Source: Myxococcales bacterium (GTDB lineage: Bacteria > Myxococcota_A > Polyangia > Polyangiales > JADJMO01). From it: a stretch of DNA of 7,811 nt. Both the position numbers and the translations under genes were made by a program. A model generated the notes under the pieces. It made no database searches and was not told where the DNA came from. It was given only the letters and a program-made list of their open reading frames with translations. Of this stretch, positions 1 to 5,693 are shown in pieces. The DNA is taken from assembly GCA_021783935.1 (NCBI GenBank), contig JAJXTK010000298.1, positions 1 through 7,811 on the forward strand, in the 5' to 3' direction. Each line of letters starts with the position of its first letter. The stretch's first letter is position 1.

Positions 1-272
1 ATCGCGCGGAAGGCCGAGTCCTTCTCCTCCTGATCGGTGATCGACGGCTCGATCTGGAAGGTGAAGCGCTTGAGCAGCACGCCGGCGGCCTCGGACGAGG
101 CGATGCGCGCGAGGGCCTCGATGGCCTCTTGGCGGTCGTAGTTCTGCGCCCGCTTCGAGATGGCGTCGGCCCAGCGGGCGACCTCCTTGTCCATCGGCTT
201 GGGCCGCTCGCTCAGACCCGACCTGCCGGCGGTGCTCTTCCCCTTGGCCTTGAAGATGTCGAAAAGCCCCAT
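1..272 (-). CDS. HEAT-repeat domain protein, N-terminal part (cut by window edge)
   Basis: An open frame runs on the minus strand from ATG at 272-270 to the window edge with no stop, giving 90 residues. It begins MGLFDIFKAKGK and is soluble: no signal peptide or membrane segment is seen. A basic, Ser/Pro-rich stretch (residues 8-28) leads into helical sequence. Residues 30-70 (VARWADAISKRAQNYDRQEA followed by IEALARIASSEAA) look like a first HEAT-type helical pair, and ITDQEEKDSAF (78-88) resembles a conserved stretch of a myxobacterial HEAT-repeat family that I recall but could not check. HEAT repeats usually form protein-binding scaffolds; no partner can be named. The chosen ATG is the first in frame and gives the family-like start. 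Only a weak purine-rich site (GAGG) lies upstream. The gene lies 217 bp downstream of the sensor gene on the same strand, behind terminator-like hairpins, so it may have its own promoter. Confidence 0.72.
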   Translation of the reverse strand, partial: MGLFDIFKAKGKSTAGRSGLSERPKPMDKEVARWADAISKRAQNYDRQEAIEALARIASSEAAGVLLKRFTFQIEPSITDQEEKDSAFRA

Positions 273-489
273 CTCTACGTCGCCTCGTGCGCGCCCGGAC
301 GGCGCTTGCTGGAGCGGGCGCTCCGCTCGGCCGCCAACATACGTCTGCCCACGGCGTAAGCACACCCTTGGCCAGCGCCGAACGACCAGACCGTAGCACT
401 TGGAGCCGAAAGAACGGCGAAAGGCGCGGCGCCTCTCGGCCACCGCGCCCTTCTTCGACGGCTCGCGGCGGCGGAGGCCGCCCCGCGAC
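273..489. other. Intergenic region between sensor gene and HEAT-repeat gene
   Basis: This 217-bp gap lies between two minus-strand genes. Its right part (420-487) holds two hairpins directly after the sensor gene's stop. Its left part should hold the leader and any promoter of the HEAT-repeat gene. On the minus strand TATGTT (341-336) is a possible -10 element, but no convincing -35 sits 16-18 bp upstream. A short inverted repeat, GGAGC-GGGC-GCTCC, lies at 311-324 in the presumed leader. Frames that read through this gap in the six-frame translation are Arg/Ala-rich artefacts of high GC, and I see no supported small gene. Confidence 0.4.
420..487 (-). terminator. Tandem hairpins after the sensor gene, terminator-like
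   Basis: Read on the minus strand, the first hairpin (487-464) starts three bases after the TGA. Two 5-bp arms, CGCGG and GGCGG, pair with CCGCC and CCGCG around a 3-base loop, with one bulged base. The second hairpin (452-420) has 10-bp arms AAGGGCGCGG and CCGCGCCTTT with one G-T wobble. Inside it sits a 3-bp GCC/GGC helix closed by a GAGA tetraloop. A modest T-rich run (TTT, then TTCTTTC) follows the second stem. This fits a weak intrinsic terminator or an mRNA 3'-end stabiliser. The T tract is poor, and GC-rich genomes produce hairpins by chance. Confidence 0.45.
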
Positions 490-1911
490 TCAGCCCAGCG
501 GAATGGCGAGCAGCACGACCTGTCGCTCGCGGCGCTGGACGGCGTAGCGAACCGGCTTGCCGAGCTTCGCGGAGGCGTCGCGCTCCATGCCGCGGATGCG
601 GTTGACGAAGACGTCTTCGGTGATGCCGTCGACCCCCTCGCCGTTCGCGCGCTTGGCGTCGATGTATTCGCGGTAGATGCGCGCGTAGTACTGCGCCTCG
701 GGCTCGGCCGCGAGCACGGCGACCTGGGTCGCGTCGGTGGCGCGCTCTTCCACGCCGAGCGCCTCCTGGAAGTGATCTTGCGCCGGAGGCGCGGAGGGGC
801 GCCCCTCGTCGTCGGTGTTGTCTTCCTCGACGCCGAGGACCTGGTTGAGCAGCTGGTTGATGCGGAAGGCGAGGCCGCCGAGCTCCGCGTGCTCGGTCTG
901 GACGCGCTGGTTGGTGTTGCCGTTGATCACCTGGAGCAGCGTCTCCTCCATGCGGGCGACGGGCTCGGTGACGTAGCTGCCGAGGATCCAGCCCGCGATG
1001 ACGACGAAGAGCAGCCCGAGCCCCATGGCGGGGAGGATCGGCCACACGACCGCGTTCGGATCGCTGACGAGGTCGGCCTTGCGCGCGAGCACGAGCACCG
1101 CGTGCTTGCCGTCGCCGAGGCTGGCGAGCGGCACCGCAGAGATCGCAATGCCGTTGTTGATGATCGTGTCCTTGCCGTTCGCGATGGCGCGCACGACGAC
1201 GTCCTTCTGCGACCCCGCGAGGTCGTCCGCGAGCGTCGGCGCGAAATCGGCGTTGGCCTTGGCGACGGTGCTGGGCGCGTCGCCCGTGACGACCGACAGG
1301 AAGGTCGCCCCCTCGCCGATCTCGGCCATGCGCTGATCGGTGAGGTTCCACCCGACGCCGAGCGCGCCGATGACCTTGCCGCCGCCGGCGTCGTGGATCG
1401 GCGCGTAGCTCACGAGGTAGCGTTGCCCGAACCTCGTCGAGAGCCACGCGTCAGAGCCGCTGTGGCCGTTGGCGAGCGCGACCTTGAGCGCGGGGTACTC
1501 CGCGGCGAGCGCGTCGCCGTGGTAGGTCTGCGCCTGCGCGCTGCGCCCCGCGGCGTTGCCCTCGGCGTCGACGAAGAACGCGATGTCGGGCTGGGACATC
1601 GCCTGGCCGGCGCTCGCGCGAACGGACTCGAGCGTCTCGCTGGCGGCTTGCCGCTTGTCGGAGTCGGTCGACTCGCCGTGCGCGAGGGCGTTGCGGATCG
1701 CCTCGGTGAGCACCTGCTCGCCGAGCCAACGCTCGGCGCGAAGCAGCGGCAGCTGGAACCCGCCGGCCGCGTTGTAGACACCGCGCTCGAGGCTCGCGCG
1801 CAGCACGGCAGGATCCTGCGTGCTCGCGAGACGCGCGCGCACCGCATAGAACGAGATCAGGCTGACGAGCAGCACGACGACGGCATGGGGGAGGATGATC
1901 TTCAGGCGCAT
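490..1911 (-). CDS. Membrane sensor protein: Cache-like periplasmic domain, HAMP-like linker, MXAN_5187-like C-terminal domain
   Basis: A 473-residue protein with an N-terminal membrane segment (about residues 5-23), a periplasmic region (25-286), a second membrane segment (about 289-311) and a cytoplasmic tail. Residues 108-190 (IAFFVDAEGNAAG through YAPIHDAGGG to IGALGVGWNL) look like a single Cache/PAS-like ligand-sensing fold. Residues 312-360 have the features of a HAMP linker: an early proline in TEPVARMEE, then ELGGLAFRINQLLNQVLG. An acidic, proline-containing linker (361-405) leads to a 65-residue domain (YYARIYREYIDAKRANGEG to the end) that I associate with the myxobacterial MXAN_5187 C-terminal domain family. 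There is no histidine kinase, methyl-accepting, GGDEF, EAL or adenylate cyclase domain, so how the signal leaves the protein is unclear. ATG 1911-1909 has GGAGGG eleven bases upstream and directly precedes the basic-hydrophobic signal anchor. The architecture call is firm; the domain-family name is from memory. Confidence 0.78.
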   Translation of the reverse strand: MRLKIILPHAVVVLLVSLISFYAVRARLASTQDPAVLRASLERGVYNAAGGFQLPLLRAERWLGEQVLTEAIRNALAHGESTDSDKRQAASETLESVRASAGQAMSQPDIAFFVDAEGNAAGRSAQAQTYHGDALAAEYPALKVALANGHSGSDAWLSTRFGQRYLVSYAPIHDAGGGKVIGALGVGWNLTDQRMAEIGEGATFLSVVTGDAPSTVAKANADFAPTLADDLAGSQKDVVVRAIANGKDTIINNGIAISAVPLASLGDGKHAVLVLARKADLVSDPNAVVWPILPAMGLGLLFVVIAGWILGSYVTEPVARMEETLLQVINGNTNQRVQTEHAELGGLAFRINQLLNQVLGVEEDNTDDEGRPSAPPAQDHFQEALGVEERATDATQVAVLAAEPEAQYYARIYREYIDAKRANGEGVDGITEDVFVNRIRGMERDASAKLGKPVRYAVQRRERQVVLLAIPLG

Positions 1912-2160
1912 GGCGGTCTGCTCCCTCCAGATCGCGGTAGGCCGATCCGGTCACGCGGCACCCGCCGCCAAACGGCCGCGTTGGGCACCCCGGGGGTCGA
2001 TTGCCGGGGTATCTTCGCTCGGCCGTTCGTCCGGAAGCGAGATCTTTCGAAGGGGCCAGGCAGCGGCCTGAGGCGGGAACTGGCGTCCGCGAGGGGCGCC
2101 CGACGGGATCTCGCGCCCGCGGATGACAGCCGCACGCCGACGCGGCATCGTCCTGACGCG
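1912..2160. promoter_or_regulatory. Divergent intergenic region between sensor gene and deacetylase operon
   Basis: This 249-bp gap must supply start signals for both diverging genes. The clearest element is the Shine-Dalgarno-like GGAGGG on the minus strand (1928-1923) for the sensor gene. An ACCCC-G-GGGGT palindrome is at 1987-1997, and TTCGAA lies near 2047-2052. The stretch from about 2000 to 2055 is somewhat less GC-rich (GGGTATCTTCG, GATCTTTCGAA) and is the likeliest promoter zone, but no -35/-10 pair is good enough to name. The plus strand is open in the deacetylase frame right through this gap, which reflects GC content and not a longer protein. Confidence 0.35.
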
Positions 2161-3192
2161 ATGTCGTCGTCGGAGATCCTGCTGGTCGACGATGCGCTGT
2201 TCGAGACCCACGCGTCGCGCTCGAACCACCCCGAGCGGCCCGCGAGGCTCGACGCAGCGCGCGTCGGCGTCGCCCGCGCGGGGGTGCGCGTTCGCCCGTT
2301 GCCGGCGCGCGACGCGACGCGTCTGGAGCTCGAGGCCGCGCACCTGCCGGGCTACCTCGACTCGCTCGAGCGGCTGCGGGGCGAGAGCGCGATGCTCGAC
2401 CCGGACACGTACGTGGTCCCGCGTTCGGTCGAGGCGGCGGTGCGCGCGGCCGGCGGGGTGGCCGAGCTCGCGACGGCGCTGGTGCGGCGCGAGGCGAAGC
2501 GCGGCATGGCCTTGGTCCGACCACCCGGGCACCACGCCGAGCCCGATCGGGCGATGGGCTTCTGCTTGCTCAACAACATCGCCGTCGGCGCGCGGGCCGC
2601 GCTGGCCGCGGGCGCCAAGCGCGTCGCGATCGTCGACTTCGACGTCCACCACGGCAACGGAACGCAGAGCATCTTCTACGGCGACGCGGAGGTGCTTTTT
2701 GTCTCGCTGCACCAGTGGCCGTTCTATCCATGGACGGGCGCGGTGACCGAGACCGGCCGTGGCGCAGGGGTCGGCTTCACGGTCAACGTGCCGCTCGGTG
2801 CGGGCGCGGACGACGTCGTCTACCGTGAGGCGATGCGCCGGATCGTGCGGCCGGCGGTCCGCGATTTCCGCCCTGAGATTGTTCTGATGTCGGCGGGCTT
2901 CGACGCGTTCGTCAACGACCCCCTCGCGTCGATGATGGTCACCGACGCGGGCTTCGGCGGCATCGTCGGCGGGCTCGTCGAGGAGGCCGAGCACGCGGGA
3001 GCGCCGATCGCGCTCGTGCTCGAGGGGGGCTACGACCTACGTGGGCTCGAGGCGTGCGTCGCGGCGTCCGCGCGCGCGCTCATCGACGGGGCGATCGCGG
3101 GGCCCGTGCTCGCGAAGATCGATCCGGCGCACCGCGCGGAGCTCCAGACCGCGGCGAGCAGCGCCGCGCGCACCTGGCGCAGCGTCGGATGA
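2161..3192 (+). CDS. Histone deacetylase superfamily enzyme (AcuC / class II HDAC-like)
   Basis: A 343-residue zinc-dependent deacylase, close to the usual 300-380 residues for bacterial family members. The N-terminus has the family signature HPERPARL (23-30). PPGHHAEPD (121-129) carries the tandem active-site histidines H124 and H125. DFDVHHGNGTQ (159-169) provides zinc ligands D161 and H163. SAGFDAF (244-250) supplies the third ligand, D248. LEGGYDL (287-293) contains the catalytic tyrosine Y291. All key residues are present, so activity is expected. Substrates in this superfamily include acetylated proteins such as acetyl-CoA synthetase (AcuC), polyamines and other N-acyl amides; the sequence alone does not decide which. 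No signal peptide is seen, so it is cytoplasmic. ATG 2161 is chosen because the family fold begins at once after it, although no clear Shine-Dalgarno precedes it; the longer upstream open frame is antisense to the sensor gene. The next gene starts within its stop codon (ATGA). It could equally be annotated as an acetylpolyamine amidohydrolase-type protein. Confidence 0.95.
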   Translation: MSSSEILLVDDALFETHASRSNHPERPARLDAARVGVARAGVRVRPLPARDATRLELEAAHLPGYLDSLERLRGESAMLDPDTYVVPRSVEAAVRAAGGVAELATALVRREAKRGMALVRPPGHHAEPDRAMGFCLLNNIAVGARAALAAGAKRVAIVDFDVHHGNGTQSIFYGDAEVLFVSLHQWPFYPWTGAVTETGRGAGVGFTVNVPLGAGADDVVYREAMRRIVRPAVRDFRPEIVLMSAGFDAFVNDPLASMMVTDAGFGGIVGGLVEEAEHAGAPIALVLEGGYDLRGLEACVAASARALIDGAIAGPVLAKIDPAHRAELQTAASSAARTWRSVG

Positions 3193-4400
3193 GCCCGAAG
3201 CGCACCCTCGTGCCCGCGGCGGCGCCGCACGAGCCGGCGCCTGCGGCGAAGGCCGTCGCGCGCGCGAAGGGGCCGACGCGACCGACGATCCGGGTGCGCG
3301 TCCAGGACGCCGCGCTCCGCGCGCAGATCGTGGCGGCCGGGCAGCGCATCGGCGTCGACGTCGTGGTGAGCTCCGAGGGCACGCCGCTGTCGATCCCCGA
3401 TGCGACGACGATCGCGCACGCGCTGCGGGTCGAAGCGCTCGTCGGCGAGGAGATCGGGGCGCTCCGCCTGGCGCCGGGGGCGTCGGCGCGCGCGTTCCGC
3501 TGGCTATCCACGTGGATCGACTCGCGCGCCGGAGCCGCGTCGCCGCTGCTCACCGAAGAGGACGACGGACGCGTCTCGCTGCGGCTGCGGGGCGCGCGCG
3601 TCGACCTCGGCGAGCCGCCCGAGGCCGACGCCGCGATCCGCGAGGCAACGGGCAGGCTCACGCCCCCGTCGTCGCTCGAGGCCGTCGAGCTGCCCGCCGA
3701 GGCCGAGGCGCGCGCGCGCGCGATCGCCTTCGGGCCGAGCCGGACCCTGAGCGAGCCTTCGTCGCGGCGCGTGCTCGAAGCCTTCGGCATCGCGGGCGGG
3801 AGCTGGCGCGTCGCCGAGAACGCCGCGCGCGCCGCGGCACACGCGCGCAGCCTCGGCTACCCAGTCGACGTGCGCGTCGCGAGCCCGGACGTCTCGCCGA
3901 TCGACGAGCCGTCGATCGCGGCGAGCGGGCTCCGATCGCCGGGCGAGGTCCGCGAGGCCTTCCGCGCGCTCGCCCGCGAGGTACGCCGCGTGGCCCCCGA
4001 GGCCCGCGTGCTCGGCGTGATGATTTCGCGGCACTACCCGACGCTCCCGCGGCTGTCGCTCGCGCTGGTGCGCGAAGGAGCGGGCCTACGCCTGCGCGTC
4101 GGGCTCGAAGATCCGATCGGCCGCAAGCTCGTCGCGCCGCTGACGGTCGCCGCGCCGCTCGAGCTCGAGGCGGCGGCCGAGGCGCTCGCGCGCTTCGACG
4201 GTCGCGAAGTCCTCCCCTCCCCGACGACCGCGGGGCACCGCGCGCTCCTCGACTTGATCGTGCGCCTCGGCCGCGCCGGCGTCGTGCTCGCCGACACGCT
4301 GCAGCGCGCGGAGCTCACGCCCGTCGTGCCCGACGCCGCGAACGAGTCGTGGCTCGTCGTCGGCGCGCGCGTCGCGGTGCGCGGCATCGACGCGAGCTGA
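3189..4400 (+). CDS. Protein with degenerate ATP-grasp_5 (acyl-CoA synthetase-type) C-terminal domain
   Basis: A 403-residue cytoplasmic protein whose ATG overlaps the deacetylase TGA as ATGA, implying translational coupling. Residues 1-32 are Ala/Pro/Lys-rich and probably disordered. Residues 33-165 form an alpha/beta-looking region that I do not recognise. Residues 185-399 follow the ATP-grasp_5 pattern seen in ADP-forming acetyl-CoA synthetases and Pat-type acetyltransferases: LSEPSSRRVLEAFGI, then ARSLGYPVDVRVASPDVSP, GLRSPGEVREAFRAL, a late LLDLIVRLGRAG helix, and a closing WLVVGARVAV strand like the usual VVAVDARI end. The family's HK and GG residues after SPDI are replaced (P237, I238, S242, I243) and the usual lysine is R229, so nucleotide binding or catalysis is doubtful. 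No CoA-binding or GNAT domain is attached. It may be a regulatory or structural paralogue acting with the deacetylase. The domain match is by pattern recall, so moderate. Confidence 0.6.
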   Translation: MSPKRTLVPAAAPHEPAPAAKAVARAKGPTRPTIRVRVQDAALRAQIVAAGQRIGVDVVVSSEGTPLSIPDATTIAHALRVEALVGEEIGALRLAPGASARAFRWLSTWIDSRAGAASPLLTEEDDGRVSLRLRGARVDLGEPPEADAAIREATGRLTPPSSLEAVELPAEAEARARAIAFGPSRTLSEPSSRRVLEAFGIAGGSWRVAENAARAAAHARSLGYPVDVRVASPDVSPIDEPSIAASGLRSPGEVREAFRALAREVRRVAPEARVLGVMISRHYPTLPRLSLALVREGAGLRLRVGLEDPIGRKLVAPLTVAAPLELEAAAEALARFDGREVLPSPTTAGHRALLDLIVRLGRAGVVLADTLQRAELTPVVPDAANESWLVVGARVAVRGIDAS

Positions 4401-4414
4401 GCCCTGGAGCTCAG
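4397..4414. terminator. Hairpin spanning the two converging stop codons
   Basis: The sequence CTGAGC-CCTGGA-GCTCAG forms a 6-bp perfect stem with a 6-base loop. The TGA that ends the plus-strand gene (4398-4400) lies in the left arm. The TGA that ends the minus-strand gene (4413-4411) lies in the right arm, so each stop codon is the complement of the other. It is symmetric and could act on transcripts from both sides, but there is no T tract on either strand and the stem is short. A bidirectional end signal is possible but not established. Confidence 0.3.
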
Positions 4415-4818
4415 AGCCCGTCGAGCGACTTGAGGAGGAACTGCGCGAGCAGCTCCTCGTCGTTGCCGGCGGTGGTAATGGTGGGCGGGCTCGCCGCCTC
4501 GGCGCGCGCCTCGAAGGCGCCAATCGGCTCGCCGACGAAGCCCGGGACGACGTCGAAGGCGTCGTCGCCGACGACCACCGACGTCTCGAGCAGCTCCGCG
4601 GAGAGCGGCTCGAGCTGCGCCCGCGTCTTGACCTTGCCGAGGAGCTTGTGCACGTCGCCGCCGCCGGCGACGTCGGCCACGACGCGCACCGCCTCGGCGA
4701 TCTTGTAGCGGCGCCCCTCGTCCTTGAGCAGCAGCTCGTCGCCCGAGAGCTCGACGCGCTCGTCGGCGATCCACGTGTCGAGGAGGGCTTGGGGGAAGAA
4801 GACGCGGTTAGGTTGCAT
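4411..4818 (-). CDS. Conserved hypothetical protein, MQPNRVFFPQ family (135 aa)
   Basis: A small, acidic, soluble protein with no signal peptide, membrane segment or metal-binding motif. Residues 1-50 (MQPNRVFFPQALLDTWI, then VELSGDELLLKDEGRRYKI) read as a helix followed by beta strands. Residues 58-92 (KLLGKVKTRAQLEPLSAELL and SVVVGDDAFDVVPGF) look like the conserved core. The tail (100-135) is Ala/Thr-rich and ends in a helix, DEELLAQFLLKSL. The pattern recalls a small myxobacterial family of unknown function; I cannot name a domain. It is the last gene of a minus-strand operon, 20 bp after the ABC ATPase stop, and ends 10 bp from the stop of the converging ATP-grasp-like gene. No clear Shine-Dalgarno precedes the ATG, which fits reinitiation after the upstream gene. 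No function is proposed. Confidence 0.75.
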   Translation of the reverse strand: MQPNRVFFPQALLDTWIADERVELSGDELLLKDEGRRYKIAEAVRVVADVAGGGDVHKLLGKVKTRAQLEPLSAELLETSVVVGDDAFDVVPGFVGEPIGAFEARAEAASPPTITTAGNDEELLAQFLLKSLDGL

Positions 4819-4838
4819 CGGGGCTGCGGGCGAGCGCG

Positions 4839-5651
4839 CTACAGCCTATCGCGAACGGCGGCCCGGGGCGACGGCCTCGCGGGCGCGAAGGCACGCACGC
4901 CCGTGGTCGAATCCACGACGCGCGCGATGTCGGTGTCGAAAGCCCGCGACAGCAGCTCGGGCGTCATGACCGCGTCGACCCCTCCGACGGCGGCGAGCCG
5001 GCCGCCGTGCAGCAGCGCCACGCGCTCGGCCAGGCGCGCGGCGAGCGCGAGATCGTGAAGGATTGCCACGACCGCGACGCCACGCGCGGCCTCCTCGGCC
5101 AGGATCTCGAACAGCTCCAGCGTGCGCCGGAGGTCGAGCGAGGCGGTCGGCTCGTCGAGCAGGAGCACCGGCGTGCGCTGCGCCAGCGCCTGCGCGACCA
5201 GCACGCGCTTGCGCTCGCCGCCCGAGAGCCGATCGAAGCGGCGGTCGGCCATCGCCACGAGGCCGCAGCGCGCCAGCGCCATCGCGACGATCGACGCGTC
5301 GTCGGCGGAGGCGCGCATCCAGCGCCCCTGGTAGGGCGCGCGCCCCATCGCGACGACCTCGCGCACGGAGAAGCCGTGCGGCGCCGGCGTGTCCTGCGGG
5401 ACGACGGCGACGGCGCGCGCCACCTCGCCCCGGTCGAGCGTCGCGATCGAGCGCCCACCGAGGCGCACCTCGCCCGACGAAGCGGCGAGCGTCCCCGCCA
5501 GCGCGCGCAGGAGCGTCGTCTTGCCGGCGCCGTTGGGGCCGAGCAGCACGAGGATCTCGCCTGCTCGAACCTCGAGGTCGACGTCCGCCAGGACGTGGCT
5601 TGCGCCGTAGCCGACGGCGACGCCGGCGGCCGCGAGGTGCACGTCGGTCAC
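4839..5651 (-). CDS. ABC transporter ATP-binding protein, FecE/BtuD/HmuV type
   Basis: A 270-residue nucleotide-binding subunit of an import ABC transporter at the inner face of the membrane. Visible motifs in order: Walker A GPNGAGKT (38-45), Q-loop VVPQD (Q86), signature LSGGERKRV (142-150), Walker B VLLLDEP with catalytic E167, D-loop SLD (171-173) and H-loop ILHD with H199. The segment after the Q-loop, FSVREVVAMGRAPYQGRW, is typical of ATPases for iron-siderophore, haem or cobalamin uptake, which pair with FecCD/BtuC-type permeases. Length and motif set are complete. The start is GTG (5651-5649), which overlaps the preceding gene's TGA as GTGA; an alternative GTG lies three codons in. 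No permease or substrate-binding gene accompanies it in the window, so the substrate cannot be assigned. The operon mates are two proteins of unknown function. Confidence 0.92.
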   Translation of the reverse strand: MTDVHLAAAGVAVGYGASHVLADVDLEVRAGEILVLLGPNGAGKTTLLRALAGTLAASSGEVRLGGRSIATLDRGEVARAVAVVPQDTPAPHGFSVREVVAMGRAPYQGRWMRASADDASIVAMALARCGLVAMADRRFDRLSGGERKRVLVAQALAQRTPVLLLDEPTASLDLRRTLELFEILAEEAARGVAVVAILHDLALAARLAERVALLHGGRLAAVGGVDAVMTPELLSRAFDTDIARVVDSTTGVRAFAPARPSPRAAVRDRL

Positions 5652-5693
5652 GTCGTCGCCGGCGAGACTTCGACGATCGCCGCGAGGTGCACG
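5629..5693. repeat. 15-bp direct repeat flanking the gene junction
   Basis: The 15-mer GCCGCGAGGTGCACG occurs at 5629-5643 and again at 5679-5693, exactly 50 bp apart. One copy lies in the first codons of the ABC ATPase and the other near the end of the preceding gene. In both genes the minus-strand coding reads VHLAA, although the two genes are in different frames. The copies bracket the overlapping GTGA start/stop. A chance repeat or a small duplication at the junction are both possible. Confidence 0.7.

Noticed and set aside
275..1447. Long minus-strand Arg/Ala-rich frame overlapping the sensor gene
   Set aside because: It is a shadow of the sensor gene in another frame, very rich in Arg and Gly, and lacks the membrane and Cache-like features seen in the 490-1911 frame.
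1981..2010. Sigma-54 type promoter in the divergent region (GGGCAC followed by TTGC)
   Set aside because: The spacing between the GG and GC elements is much longer than the fixed sigma-54 spacing.
400..2160. Plus-strand open frame continuous with the deacetylase, which would give a 930-residue protein
   Set aside because: It is antisense to the sensor gene and Arg/Asp/Val/Leu-rich with no domain sense. High GC removes stop codons, and the deacetylase fold begins right after ATG 2161.
3041..4708. Plus-strand frame of 555 residues covering the ATP-grasp-like gene and beyond
   Set aside because: Arg-rich composition with no family pattern. The 3189-4400 frame carries the ATP-grasp_5-like pattern and the ATGA coupling.
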